From Saccopteryx bilineata (taxonomy: Eukaryota; Chordata; Mammalia; Chiroptera; Emballonuridae), in the NCBI RefSeq assembly GCF_036850765.1, contig NC_089493.1, forward strand, positions 11,037,632 through 11,101,631: a stretch of 64,000 nucleotides of DNA, in the 5' to 3' direction. The position numbers and the translations under genes are program-made. Shown in pieces: positions 37,801-49,524 of this stretch; position 1 is the stretch's first letter; every line of letters starts with the position of its first letter. The notes below the pieces were generated by a model, which worked only from the letters and a program-made list of their open reading frames with translations, searched no databases and was not told the DNA's origin.

Positions 37801-38734
37801 ATACTCTATACTCTAGAATAAGATTCGGAAATGTAGGCGATATGTGGATAGTGGGTGTTCACTGCATGACGTCAAAGTAATTTTCAGCAGTTATTAATTA
37901 TTCACTAATTCTAAATCCCACATATATCAGTTATCAGATTTCCCTTTTCTCTCTCTGACTACCTACCCATTTCCATAATATGGTATTTTCCCACAAAAAT
38001 AAGTCTACATTGCAGTTAAAACCTTGAATGTGTATAGCACATCACCTCTGAAGAAAACAACAAGCTTATATCCATTGTCACAACCCCATAAGTGTCTGGT
38101 CATAAATAATTTTTTTTCCTGAGACAAGGTAAAATTAAGTGATACTTGAAAATATTTCAATGACATAATCTATAAAAATCTATTTTCTTCTCAGCATGTT
38201 TGACCTACTGTTCATCGTCTTTTATAAAAATCACATTACAGGGAATCCCTACATTAATGCATAGGTTCAAGCCTCAAATATTTGAAACGTGCTAGGTCAG
38301 CATATGCTTTCTGCTCACCCAGCATCACAGTAATGCTCCATTGACTTTTCTCAACCTTTAATCTGCAGCAGGTTTCTGTCAAGTATTTCAGGAAAACCAT
38401 TAATCATTCCACCTCCTAAAGAAAAAGGTGTTGCTAGTGCAGACTATGAACAATAAGCTCAAATGACGAGAAAAGCCAGAGACTCCCCAACTTGATTCTT
38501 GCTCATAATTCAAGAGCTACAGAACTGTCCCTACGCAATGAGAGGAAGCATTAGAAATGTTCGTGAAAGAAATGAATGTTCTTTGTATAGTTCTTTTTGT
38601 TGAAATGCAGCGATGTCTCCTTTCAATGGATACCCAAACATGCAAGGGAAAACAGACTCAAGTTACCCCCTTCTCTGTGATCTTTAAATAGTTTACAAAC
38701 ATAACATATTGTTTTTTGTTTACTTACCTGTTTA

Positions 38735-38860
38735 TCTGTCTATCCCAGGTTGTAAATTTCTTGAAGGCAGAAACTATATCTTATGTCTTTATCTCCTCCT
38801 AACATACTGCCTGGCACATAGTAGGCACTTGATATATTTGTGAAATAAACAAACAAATGA
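38735..38860 (+). repeat. L2 3' end fragment
   Basis: L2 hallmark phrases: aaatttcttgaaggcagaaa and actgcctggcacatagtagg followed by a tttgtgaaataaac end. Confidence 0.6.
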
Positions 38861-39217
38861 ACTATTACTTCAGTAATAACATTTATCATTGGGGGGGTTG
38901 CACATAGAGATATATATATATATATATCTCCCATATTCCTAGTGCCAGACATCTAATAGATGCTCAGTAAGTAACTGAGAGTGAAGATGGAAAAAGGAAG
39001 AAAGAAAGGGAGGAGAAAAAGAATAAAGATCATGGTGAGTGATCATGAAAGACAATTTGTAGAACAGTTCAAGCTAACTTTTGGACTGGTGAATGCAATA
39101 AAATCAAAGATCTATTCAACTTTCACATTTGCAACTATTTGAGAACAGCCGGAAAGGTCTCTGACATATAGTAATAATTTGCACTTGTGCTGAGGATGTA
39201 ACTAAAACTCATGTACA

Positions 39218-39629
39218 GGCCCTGGCCGGTTAGCTCAGCGGTAGAGCGTCGGCCTGGCGTGCGGGGGATCCGGGTTCGATTCCCGGCCAGGGCACATAGG
39301 AGAAGCGCCCATTTGCTTCTCCACCTCCCTCCCCCTCCTTCCTCTCTGTCTCTCTCTTCCCCTCCCGCAGCCAAGGCTCCATTGGAGCAAAGATGGCCCG
39401 GACGCTGGGGATGGTTCCTTGGCCTCTGCCCCAGGCGCTAGAGTGGCTCTGGTCGCAGCAGAGCGACCTCCCGGAGGGGCAGAGCATCGCCCCCTAGTGG
39501 GCAGAGCATCGCCCCTGGTGGGCGTGCCGGGTGGATCCCGGTCGGGCGCATGCGGGAGTCTGTCTGACTGTCTCTCCCCATTTCCAGCTTCAGAAAAATA
39601 CAAAAAAACAACAACAACAACAAAAAACC
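39218..39629 (+). mobile_element. Rhin-1 SINE, two-unit type
   Basis: Full-length, with intact A- and B-box-like segments (tagctcagcggtagag, gggttcgattcccgg) and a (CAA)n-type tail. Perfect 13-bp target duplication aaactcatgtaca at 39205-39217 and 39630-39642. Confidence 0.96.
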
Positions 39630-39724
39630 AAACTCATGTACATTTCAACTTTGCACAGAAGAGAGGGTCATTTGGCTGGTCACTAAGCCCATGTGAGCAC
39701 CCAGCAGCCTCCTCACAATACATA

Positions 39725-39965
39725 GTTCTTATTTTTTTTATTAATTTTAATGGGGTGACATTGATAAATCAAGGTACATATGTTCAGAGAAAACATCTCT
39801 AGCTTATTTGGACATTCGATTATGCTGCATTCCCATCACCCAAAGTCCAGTTGTCTTCCGTCACCTTCTAACTGGTTTTCTTTGTGCCCCTCCCCTCTCT
39901 CAACCTCCCCCACCAACCACCACACTCTTGTCCATGTCTCTGAGTCTCATTTTTACATAGTTCTT
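39725..39965 (-). repeat. L1 3' UTR fragment, minus orientation
   Basis: The phrase tttattaattttaatggggt with gacattgataaatcaaggta is the reverse complement of a common L1 3' end, followed by catcacccaaagtccagttg. Confidence 0.65.
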
Positions 39966-40129
39966 ATTTTTACTTCAACCTTACACCTGAAGATTGCTGC
40001 AGAAACTCAGATAATTGGGCTGGATGGATATAAACAAATCACCTCTGGCCTCAACTGACCTTTAGGCAATCACTGTTTCATCACTCTCCACACTCTTTTC
40101 CTTATATTTTAAGACAACAGAAGCCATCT

Positions 40130-40540
40130 GTTGTGGGTGGAATGTCATCCTCCCCGCCCTGCCAATTTATACATTTAAGTTTTAATCTCAAAATGTTGAT
40201 TGTATTTGAAAATAAAGCCTTTAAAGAGGTGACTAAGTTAAAATGAGGACCTCAGAAAGGGCTCTGACCCAGTCTGACTGGTGTTCTCGCAAGAGGAGAT
40301 TGGGGAACAGGAGAGACGCCAGGGATGCACGTGTGGAGAGGAAAGGCCACGTGAGGGCACAGAGAGAGGGCGGCCGTCTGCACGCCAAGGAGACAGGCCT
40401 CAGGAGAAGGCACGCCTGCCAACACCTTGATCCTGGACGTCTGGCCTCCAGGACATGAGAAAACTAATTTCTCTTGTTTATGCCACCCAGTCGGGGGTAG
40501 TTTGTCACGGCAGCTCTAGCAGACTGACTAATACACCACC
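40130..40540 (+). repeat. Solo LTR remnant, MaLR/MLT-type
   Basis: Begins tgttgtgggtggaatgtcat and ends gcagctctagcagactgact with actaatacacc, as in ancient mammalian MaLR-type (ERVL-related) LTRs. The middle gaaaataaagcctttaaaga and ccttgatcctggacgtctgg fit the same group. No internal retroviral genes adjoin it. Confidence 0.65.
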
Positions 40541-40569
40541 ACAGAGGAAACTGCGTGAGACTCTAAGAG

Positions 40570-40760
40570 CTAAGAGCCTGAGCTTTGAGATCAAACAGTT
40601 CTGGGTGAAGACTCCGGCTCTGTCTCCACTTAGTCCCCGTTTCCTCATCTGTGAAATGAGGGTAATCACAGCAATTTCATGGGGCGATTGTGAATAATAA
40701 ATCACTTACTCTGCCAATCCTTTAGCACAGAACCTAGAACACACTCAACAGACAGTCAAT
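40570..40760 (+). repeat. MIR-like fragment
   Basis: Typical order of MIR phrases: gagcctgagctttgagatca, then cgtttcctcatctgtgaaat and gagggtaatcac. Confidence 0.6.
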
Positions 40761-41491
40761 GTCCAAAGCCTACCTGCATTGCCTTCCTTCCTTTCCTATC
40801 AAACAGTCATCCCCCACTAGTGCCCTCCCTCCACCCACCAGTTGTCGCTCCCATATTTCCATAAGCATTCAAATAATGTTTGTGAAAGAGAAACAAGAAA
40901 CCTCTCGTTTAACTTGACATTCCCCTCCAGCTATCAGTCTCTCCATTTAGAGCCAAGATGATGTGTTATGTATACCCTCCCACATCTCCATCACTTCCAA
41001 TTCTTTCCCCCACACACACTTCAGTCGGGCTTTCAATGCCGCCGCTGCACTGAATCTGCTTTTTCCACCATCAGAGCCTCCATGTTGCCAAATCCAATGG
41101 GCACTTTCCAGCCACCATGTAATGAGATCTTCAGTACATGCTGCGCGGCCAAGCCCTCCCTCCTGGAAACTCTCGCCCATTGGCTTCTCTGACGCCACAT
41201 TCTCCTTGCCTTCCTCCCACCTCCCTAGTGCAGCCTTCTCAACGTGCTTTGCCATCTCCCCACTACTTGATGTTTAAGTGTTGGAATACCTCAGGGTTCA
41301 GCCCTAGACTCTGCATTCGTCTCCATATTCTCTCCGCGAGCAATCCCATCCACCCACAAGGCTTTCAGGCTCTTAAATGTGTATCCCTGCCCAAGACGTG
41401 CAGCTCTTCTGAGTAACGAGTCTCATCTGTTGTTTCTCCACAGGAAACCTTGTAGATATCATAAAGTAAACATATCCAACACTGAACTTTT

Positions 41492-41851
41492 TTTTTTTTC
41501 TGAAGTTGGAAACGGGGAGGTAGTCAGACAGACTCCCGCATGCGCCGACCGGGATCTACCCGGCATGCCCGCCAGGGGGTGATGCTCTGCCCATCTGCGG
41601 TGTCGCTCTGTTGCAACCAGAACCATTCTAGCGCCTGAGGCAGAGGCCACAGAGCCATCCTCAGCACCCAGGCCAACTTTGTTCCAATGGAGCCCTGGCT
41701 GCGGGAGGGGAAGAGAGAGACAGAGAGGAAGGAGAGGGGGAGGGATGGAGAAGCAGATGGGCACTTCTCCTGTGTGACCTGGCCAGGAATCAAACCCAGG
41801 ACTACTGCATGCCAGGCCAATGCTCTACCACTGAGCCAACCAGCCAGGGCC
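41492..41851 (-). mobile_element. Rhin-1 SINE, one-unit type
   Basis: Minus-strand copy with a single gccccctggtgggc-type unit (ccgccagggggtgatgctct on the plus strand). Perfect 17-bp target duplication tccaacactgaactttt at 41475-41491 and 41852-41868. Confidence 0.95.
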
Positions 41852-42189
41852 TCCAACACTGAACTTTTATTTTTATCTCTTCCCTCACCCCTCCCCCAAA
41901 AAACCTACTCTACCATCTAAGTAATCCAACAAGTCACTCCGACAAAGGATTCTGAAAGTCATCCTTGACAGCACCTGTTCTTTCTCCCTCGCTCCCCTAA
42001 CCCAATCTGTCACTAAGTCCTGTCAATGCCACCAACAAAATATACCCCCCAAACTGCCTTCTGTTCTTTTTCTTCACTATCATTACTGAACACCATCATT
42101 TCCTGATTGATTCTAAAAAGCCTCTGAACTCATCTTCCTGGTTCTCTCTTGTTTCTTTCTGGTTCTCCTCAAAGCAGCCAAATCAATCT

Positions 42190-42720
42190 CCTTTAAAAAT
42201 AAAGTTTCATTCAATTCCTTCAGTGGCTTACCACTGCTCTCAATAAAACCCCAAATCCTTAACATATTATGCCAAGTTCCTGCTTACCTTCCAACCTCAT
42301 GATACCCCACAGGAGCCAGACACACTGACTCTTGTCCTAATTTTTTAAACACACAAACACTATTTTTTTATCTGAGAACCTTCCTATGCACTTGTCCCTC
42401 TTCCTGGAATGCTCTGCCTTTTACACTGTGGCTGGCTGACTCTTACGCATACTTCAAGGCTGGCTTAAAACAGCACTTCCCCGCAGAGAGAGGTCTTTGC
42501 TGATTTCCCTGTCTAAATTGATTCCCTGACCCCCACCCATATTTTCCTGTGTTATAATACCCTACGCTGCTTTTTTCACAGTAGTTAGCATAATTTTTAA
42601 TTATATATTTCTTTGAGTGATTGCTGACTCTCTCTCCCAAATAAACAGTCAGCTCCAAGAACGATGTCTCTTGTTCACCGTAAGATCTGCCCAGTGACGA
42701 GTGGGTGCTGAATTTGCTGG
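42190..42720 (+). repeat. L2 LINE remnant, long 3' part
   Basis: About 500 bp with L2 phrases in order: cagtggcttaccactgctct, ttcctggaatgctctgcctt, cacagtagttagcataattt and cagtcagctccaagaacgat. No open frame of interest. Confidence 0.7.
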
Positions 42721-43024
42721 GTATGGATAAAGGCAAAGGAAGGAGGGGGAGAGTGGATTTTGGCAGTGGTTAAACTTTGTTTCTCCATGAAAATAGCCAG
42801 GAAAGCCAACTGTTAAAGCTGTGACGAAAAGGAAAAAAACACAAAGAGGGAGTCTGAGAAAATGATGATTTTTGCCCAGGCGGCCACGAGTCTAATCTCT
42901 GCACACTGTGGAACACTTTCCATGACTTACAGTCCTCCCATCTCGCATTCCAAAAGAATGCCAAATAATCATTTTGATTGATATATATTCCAAAGGTTTG
43001 TATCGATTCTTCGATATCATTTTC

Positions 43025-43408
43025 TTTTTTTTTTTTTTTTTTGTATTTTTCTGAAGCTGGAAACCGGGAGAGACAGTCAGACAGACTCCCACATGTGCCC
43101 CACCGGGATCCACCCGGCAGGCCCACCAGGGGGTGATGCTCTGCCTACCAGGGGGCGATGCTCTGCCCCTCCGGGGCATCGCTCTGTTGCTACCAGAGCC
43201 ACTCTAGCGCCTGGGGCAGAGGCCAAGGAGCCATCCCCAGCACTGGGCTATCTTTGCTCCAATGGAGCCTCGGCTGCGGGAGGGGAAGAGAGAGACAGAG
43301 AGGAAGGAGAGGGGGAGGGGTGGAGAAGCAGATGGGCGCTTCTCCTGTGTGCCCTGGCCGGGAATCGAACCCGGGACTTCTGCACGCCAGGCCGACGCTC
43401 TACCACTG
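43025..43408 (-). mobile_element. Rhin-1 SINE, 5'-truncated, mixed type
   Basis: The tRNA head is missing its first bases: on the minus strand it starts at ccagtggtagagcgtcggcc. Yet it is flanked by a 12-bp duplication gatatcattttc (43013-43024 and 43409-43420), so the truncation occurred at insertion. It has a two-unit body but an agaagtcccgggttcg head. Confidence 0.92.
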
Positions 43409-44269
43409 GATATCATTTTCACTATTTACTTATTTTTCTTCAAATAGGCCACTCATTTTACTTTTCATGTCCTGGGCCCTCAACACGCTAGGCAGGTGTC
43501 CTGGAGTTACCGCAATGTCCTGCAGAGAACTCTGGGGCGCTGTGTGAGTTCCTCCCTACAGCCATGTGCGACCTCAAGCAAATCACTTCATATCTCTGAG
43601 CTTCAGAGGCTCTTGTTTGTTTGTTTTGTTCCCATTTTTGCCAAATGAGAAAGTAAAATAATACTTCTCTCACATTCTTCGCAACCATTGGTTACTAATA
43701 TAAATTTGAGGAAAGGCACAGATCCTAATTCCATCTTATTTTTTACTGATGTCTTCCACAACATAAAGCCTACAGTTTTATGGATTTGCTGTCACTTGCC
43801 CCTTTTTAAATTATTCATCTTCTCTTCAGTCTTACCTTTCACTGAGAAATGATAGACATAAATAAAGAATAAAGTTCATAAATTTGGATTGCTGTAAATA
43901 CTCACCACAACACTTAAAAGTAAAAATTATGCATGGTACCCTTTTTCCTTTCTTCTCTTGATTAGAGGATAAATAAGGAATTAGATATCCTTCGTAATCG
44001 CCCTGCATGTCTGTCTTAATTCACTATTTTTGTGTCTCTTAAAGTTTCTCAGGTCCAGTAGGTTCTACTTCTTGGTCCAAATGATTGTATCCAGAAATCA
44101 TCTCTAAAATCAACTCCTTTCTCCGTCCACACCTTAATGCAAGCCTGCACAATCTCGTTCCTGGATTATTGCTGTGATATACAGACTGATTCCCTTCTGA
44201 CCCTTTATTTTTTTTATATGACAGCCAAAGTGATCTTTATAAAATATAAATCTTCAGTCCCTGCCTATT

Positions 44270-44765
44270 GAAATTCAAATAAGTAACTTAACATTTAGAG
44301 ATCCTTGCTCATCTGTCAAATTTCATCTTCTGTCTTTTCCATACATACCACACTTCAACCGTACTGGCCTGCAGAAAGCCCATCTTGCAACGCTTATACC
44401 TTCCCATGGTTTGCACGTAATATTCTCCCTACGGAATTCACTCTGTACTTCTCTGCCTAGCCACCTCCTTAGAATTTTTCAAAGCTCAGCTGTAACCACT
44501 TCTGCTATAGATAACTAACCCTCCTGACCACACGCTGCATTTGATGCCGCACTAGATGCATCTCCTTGGCACTCATACCCTGCAGAGCTTCCCTCTCTAA
44601 CAGAGCACTTAACACTACATGCTGTAACTATTAACCCAATCACTGTCTCTTCAACTGAGCTATCAGATCCTTGAGAACAGACACTGTCTCTTTTATTTTT
44701 GTATACCCAGCATTTAATTAATGCCTTGTTGTAAGTAAATGTTTGATGAATAAATGAATTCACAT
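44270..44765 (+). repeat. L2 LINE remnant
   Basis: L2-type phrases such as ccttgagaacagacactgtc (44671-44690) and a gtttgatgaataaatgaatt end, with upstream tctacggaattcactctg-like text. Left boundary approximate. Confidence 0.6.
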
Positions 44766-45244
44766 ACTACACGATTCTTGGTACAACAAAGCAGTTTAGA
44801 ATATATATTCCCTTCATGGACTAGTTTTGGATCTTGGATATGACACTAAAGTGCCCTGTACCTCTTTCTATTACTTACAGAAAGAACAATTTGTATCACA
44901 AGAACTACTGTATCACTTTCTTCCAAAGTCCCTAGTTCTTCTATAGGCCATATTGAGTTGTGGAGTGGGTCTGGCTGACAGCCACCCGAAGGGCTGAAGA
45001 CCGGCTGCCTCTGCAAGGATGGAGGAGAGCAAGGGAAACCTCCCCCAAGAGTCAGAGGGGCAGGCAGCAAGCCCTACTCTGAGTGACTAACTGCATGAGA
45101 AGCCAGGTACGGCTTTACAGTCAGGGCACAAAATGTGCCCCAGTTGCACCTGACCGGCTCAGGGAACAGTCAGAGCAGAAGAATATAAATAGTCCTAAAT
45201 CTCTGAGTCAGTCTCAACTGAGGATTACAGCTACATAACTCTAT

Positions 45245-45418
45245 CAGGGGTCCCCAAACTTTTTACACAGAGGGCCAGTTCACTGTCCCTCAGACCGTTG
45301 GAGGGCCGCCACATACAGTGCTCCTCTCACTGACCACCAATGAAAGAGGTGGCCCTTCCGGAAGTGCGGTGGGGGGCCGGATAAATTGCCTCAGGGGGCT
45401 GCAGTTTGGGGACGCCTG
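45245..45418 (+). mobile_element. Internally deleted hAT element, relative of 19345-19890
   Basis: It shares both termini with the longer copy (caggggtccccaaactttttacac; right end tttggggacgcctg) and the cttccggaagtgcgg segment, but most of the middle is gone, giving 174 bp. A target duplication is not clear (aactctat versus ctaggtta). Confidence 0.85.
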
Positions 45419-46434
45419 CTAGGTTAAGAAAGAAAGTGAAACACCTTTCGGAGAGGCATACCCCTAGGAAGGACATTTTGGGAAACATAATCTTAGCAGG
45501 AGAAGTAGAAAATATACAGGTCACAGCACAGCTAAAATTGACGCTGGTCTCTTCAGAATGAGTTATGCTCCCTTCCTCCGTTGGATGAGAACCACAGAAA
45601 AGAACCTCACCTGTAAGGGCAGCAGGCGCTCCAGGCTGCCTACCCCCCTTGAGGACACAACTTGAATTTCTAATACTGTTAAAGAGCTCAAACCCAGGGA
45701 ACTCTGATAGGGGGATAATGTTATCGAAACAGATCAGAATTTGGAGTCCTGTCTGATATCCACTAAGCCTAATTAATATCCAAGTTACTTTTAGCCCACT
45801 GCAAGTAGAAGTCCCCATTAATATAACTGCTTCTTCTCTGTTTATCCTTTACTTCCACGTGGAGCTCTTATGGAGAACGGAGTGTGGTTTGGGTTTTTTA
45901 TTTGTTTACATTCTACTGCAGAAATTTTAAACTCATACAGGTAAAAGGAAAAGTAAAGTGAAGCCAACATTGTACCAAACACTCAACTTCACTAGTCCCC
46001 ATCATTACATTGATAACTTAATCACAATAGCACTATCACACCCAATAACATGGACAAACAAATCCCTTTGTGTCAGAAGCCAAACAAGGTTTGCAAAGGG
46101 CATTTTACAAATTCCCCTTCCTCATTCCCTTCTGGCATAACAACTATTATGTAACTTGCACTCGTACAAGAACACAGACAGTATGGGCCTGTAGTCTCTT
46201 TATTTTCATTTCTGCTCCCATGTTCCAGCTTCTCCAAACCTTTATTTCATGATACATCTGTAATTTTCCACAGTTACAAGAGTCTCCTCAACCTTCTTCT
46301 TCACCTCAACCCCAACAACTGGAGCTTTTCACACACACACACACACATAATATTCCATTTTACAGATGGAAAAATGGAGGAACCAAGAGTTCAAAAAATG
46401 CATATAGAAAAAGAGTCAAGTGTCATTTGAATTC

Positions 46435-46580
46435 AGGCTCTTCTACTTACTACCTATGAGAACCTGAGTACTGAATTATGCGCCTCAATTTCCTAACCTA
46501 TAAAATGGGGATTTTAAAATATTCCATGTATAAACTACTTAGCACAACGGCTGACACATAGTAGATAATCAATTGTTACT
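46435..46580 (+). repeat. MIR-like fragment
   Basis: MIR order: gctcttctacttactaccta, cctcaatttcctaacctata, aaatggggattttaaaatat, then cacatagtagataatcaatt. Confidence 0.6.
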
Positions 46581-46714
46581 ATAATTAGCAGTTACATGTG
46601 AGATCCTTCTCTTTCTCCTTTCCCAGTACAGTACTCTGGCCCAATACTCTGTGGAGTATGAAAACCCAGCAAAGATCTTTCATCAACAAAATCAAGCATA
46701 ACCCCTTACCCCCT

Positions 46715-46717
<3 letters not shown>

Positions 46718-46750
<33 letters not shown>
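46718..46750 (+). repeat. (CA)n microsatellite
   Basis: About 16 CA units, directly visible. Confidence 0.95.
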
Positions 46751-46753
<3 letters not shown>

Positions 46754-46830
46754 TACTAGTGCATTTGGTACTAAAATCCAGTTCTATATTCAGAGACTTG
46801 TTTTGTTTTTTTTTCAAGAATAAAAAAAAG

Positions 46831-47168
46831 TGCCTGACCAGGTGGTGGCACAGTGGATAGAGCCTTGACCTGGGATTCTGGGGACCTAGGTTTGAGACGT
46901 CAAAGTTGTCGGCTTGAGCATGGGCCCATCAGCTTGAACTCAGGATCACTGGCTTGAGTGTGAGATCACAGACATGACCCCATAGTCATTGGCTTCAGCC
47001 CAAAGGTTGCTGGCTTGAGCCCAAGATTGCTGGCTTGAGCAATGGGTCATTGACTTGGTTGGAGCCCCCTGGTCAAGGCACATATGAGAAAGCAATCAAT
47101 GAACAACTGAAGTACCACAACTACAAGTTGATGCTTCACATCTCTCTCCCTTCCTGTCTGTCAGTCTC

Positions 47169-47211
<43 letters not shown>

Positions 47212-47216
47212 TACAC
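46831..47216 (+). mobile_element. Long tRNA-derived SINE with internal tandem repeats
   Basis: Head tgcctgaccaggtggtggca, degenerate ggcttgagcccaaggttgct units, then a (CT)n run (47168-47206) and ACAC tail. Flanking agaataaaaaaaag and agagtaaaaaag may be the remnant of the target duplication. Confidence 0.85.
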
Positions 47217-47622
47217 AAAGAGTAAAAAAGTAAATATAGCTAATAATTAGGATAAGGAAAACAATGCCACAAGGCATTGTTTGGAAGGTCTAGCAAGGAA
47301 CCAGAGTTCTTAGCAAATCCTTGATCAAAGAAGAATCCTCCTTCTATGAGGACAGTCATCCTCTTTAAATGAAAGCAAAACCTCATGAAAGATGATGGGA
47401 AAGGATAGACATATTTAGAGAGCCAAAATGGTCAAATCTCCCCTCAAAATCAAAATATGTATAAGTATATGAGTCAAAAATTCACCATTAATTCTTTCAA
47501 ATACTCATATACTTACACATATATTCTTTAGTCAGTTTTAGTTCCAGGTGACAAACTTTACTGGCATTTTCAGAAGAAGGGAGAGGTCTTCAAAAAACAT
47601 TCACTTTCTTCGGTAAGTGACC

Positions 47623-47660
47623 CCATCATCATCATCATCGCCATCATCGTCATCACCATC

Positions 47661-47691
<31 letters not shown>

Positions 47692-47808
47692 ACATCATCA
47701 CCATCATCATCATCATCAATCACCATCATCATCAATCACCATCATCATCATCATCATCATCATCACCATCATCATCACCAACATCATCATCATCATCATC
47801 ATCATCAA
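47623..47808 (+). repeat. CAT/ATC compound microsatellite, about 186 bp
   Basis: Nearly pure catcatcat… with periodic cac and aac interruptions. In one frame it reads as Ser/Pro then His runs, giving an 85-aa open frame that is not a gene. Confidence 0.97.
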
Positions 47809-48119
47809 CTACATTTGAATGGCCTTTACATTTTTCAAAGCACTTCCACATACATTATTCAGTTCCATTTTTGAGCTGTTAACTTATAAAAAACTATGCC
47901 AGGAGTTTAAGGAATTTTACACATTAAGCAAATTTAAGCAACAAAGGTGAAGGGAAAGACATCATTCATTTATCAGATTTTGATCAAACATTCACTAATG
48001 CGCTAGGTGCTTTGAGATACAAATAAATCAATGACAAAAAAGACACAGTCCTCATCTTCTGGGTCACAATAATTATAATAATTCTTAATTCTGCGTGTTT
48101 ATGCTGTGCCAGTAAACAT

Positions 48120-48245
48120 AAAATTAATAGTTGTATCACTATTATTAATCCCCTATTACCAATGAGAAAACCAAGGCTTAGAAAGGTTAGGTAAGTTGCC
48201 TAGAGTCACATAGAAGGTAAATAATAGAGCCATTTTCTAACATGT
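48120..48245 (+). repeat. MIR-like fragment
   Basis: The phrases ccaatgagaaaaccaaggct and gttgcctagagtcacataga are MIR-like. Confidence 0.55.
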
Positions 48246-48317
48246 TATCTTTAAAGAGAAACAATTGAACTAGTTGCAACTCACCATACATTTTTAGCAC
48301 ATTAAAAAACACATACA

Positions 48318-48727
48318 GGCCCTGGCCGGTTGGCTCAGCGGTGGAGCGTCAGCCTGGCGTGCGGGGGACCCGGGTTCGATTCCCGGCCAGGGCACATGGG
48401 AGAGGCGCCCATTTGTTTCTCCACCCCCCCTTCCTCTCTGTCTCTTTCTTCCCCTCCCGCAGCCAGGGCTCCATTGGAGCGGGGATGGCCTGGGCGCTGG
48501 GGATGGCTCCTTGGCCTCTGCCCCAGGCGCTGGAGTGGCTCTGGTCGTGGCGGAGCGATGTCCTGGAGGGGCAGAGCATCGCCCCCTGGTGGGCAGAGCG
48601 TCGCCCCCTGGTGGGCGTGCCGGGTGGATCCCGGTCGGGCACATGCGGGAGTCTGACTGTCTCTCCCCATTTCCAGCTTCGGAAAAAAATAAAATAAAAA
48701 TAAAGAGGAAAAAAAAAACAACAACAA
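48318..48727 (+). mobile_element. Rhin-1 SINE, first of a tandem pair, two-unit type
   Basis: Full-length with a two-unit body. It is flanked by aaaaaacacataca at 48304-48317 and 48728-48741. The second Rhin-1 starts directly after, followed by a third copy of the same target sequence. Confidence 0.95.
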
Positions 48728-48741
48728 AAAAAACACATACA

Positions 48742-49135
48742 GCCCTGGTCGGTTGGCTCAGTGGTAGAGCGTCGGCCTGGCGTGCGGAAGTCCCAGGTTC
48801 GATTCCCGGCCAGGGCACACAGGAGAAGCGCCCATCTGCTTCTCCACCCCTCCCCCTCTCCTTCCTCTCTGTCTCTCTCTTCCCCTCCCGCAGCCGAGGC
48901 TCCATTGGAGCAAAGATGGCCCGGGCGCTGGGGATGGCTCCTTGGCCTCTGCCCCAGGTGCTAGAGTGGCTCTGGTCGCGACAGAGCAACCCCTCGGAGG
49001 GGCAGAGTGTCGCCCCCTGGTGGGCATGCCGGGTGGATCCCTGTCGGGCACATGCGGGAGTCTGTCTGACTGTCTCTCCCCGTTTCCAGCTTCGGAAAAA
49101 TACAAAAATAAATAAATAAATAAATAAATAAATAC
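48742..49135 (+). mobile_element. Rhin-1 SINE, second of a tandem pair, one-unit type
   Basis: Head gccctggtcggttggctcag, B box gttcgattcccgg, one gccccctggtgggc unit and a (AAAT)n tail. It ends at the third copy of the target sequence (aaaacacataca, 49136-49147). Confidence 0.95.
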
Positions 49136-49310
49136 AAAACACATACATACCTAAAATCATCCAATGCTTTCATGCGTGAATTAGTGATACTAAACCACTT
49201 GCCAAATGGAAAACGTCTTAATATAGAAACACTTCATTTGCCAGAGATAAACCACGTGTAATAAAAAAGGGGTGGAGGAAGCAACTTATTCAAGTCAAAA
49301 GACATTGTTG

Positions 49311-49430
49311 CCTGACCTGTGGTGGCGCAGTGGATAAAGCGTCAACCTGGAAACACTGAGGTTGCTGGTTCAAAACCCTAGGCTTGCCTGGTCAAGGCAC
49401 ATATGGGAGTTGATGCTTCCTGCTCCTCCC

Positions 49431-49471
<41 letters not shown>

Positions 49472-49524
49472 TCTCTCTCTCCCCCTCCTCTCTAAAATGA
49501 ATAAATAAATAAAAATTAAAAAAA
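49311..49524 (+). mobile_element. Short Ves-like tRNA SINE
   Basis: Head cctgacctgtggtggcgcag, (CT)n run at 49436-49490 and an A-rich tail. Perfect 14-bp target duplication aaaagacattgttg at 49297-49310 and 49525-49538. Confidence 0.95.

Noticed and set aside
40130..40540. Complete endogenous retrovirus
   Set aside because: Only a single LTR-like remnant is present, with no internal gag, pol or env sequence nearby.
44540..44580. Candidate UNC79 start exon (minus-strand atgagtgccaaggag)
   Set aside because: It reads MSAKEMH, does not continue to a matching phase-1 donor, and lies in an L2-like remnant.
45327..45818. A 163-aa frame on the minus strand
   Set aside because: Begins inside unique sequence and ends in a deleted hAT element; no recognisable homology or exon signals.
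47623..47808. Possible CRISPR array
   Set aside because: A simple trinucleotide microsatellite in a mammalian genome; no repeat-spacer pattern.
47617..47874. An 85-aa Ser/Pro/His-rich frame
   Set aside because: Pure translation of the CAT microsatellite.
48294..49160. A 288-aa open frame on the minus strand
   Set aside because: It runs through the two tandem Rhin-1 SINEs; the same peptide fragments recur in every Rhin-1 copy. GC-rich SINE bodies lack stops by chance.
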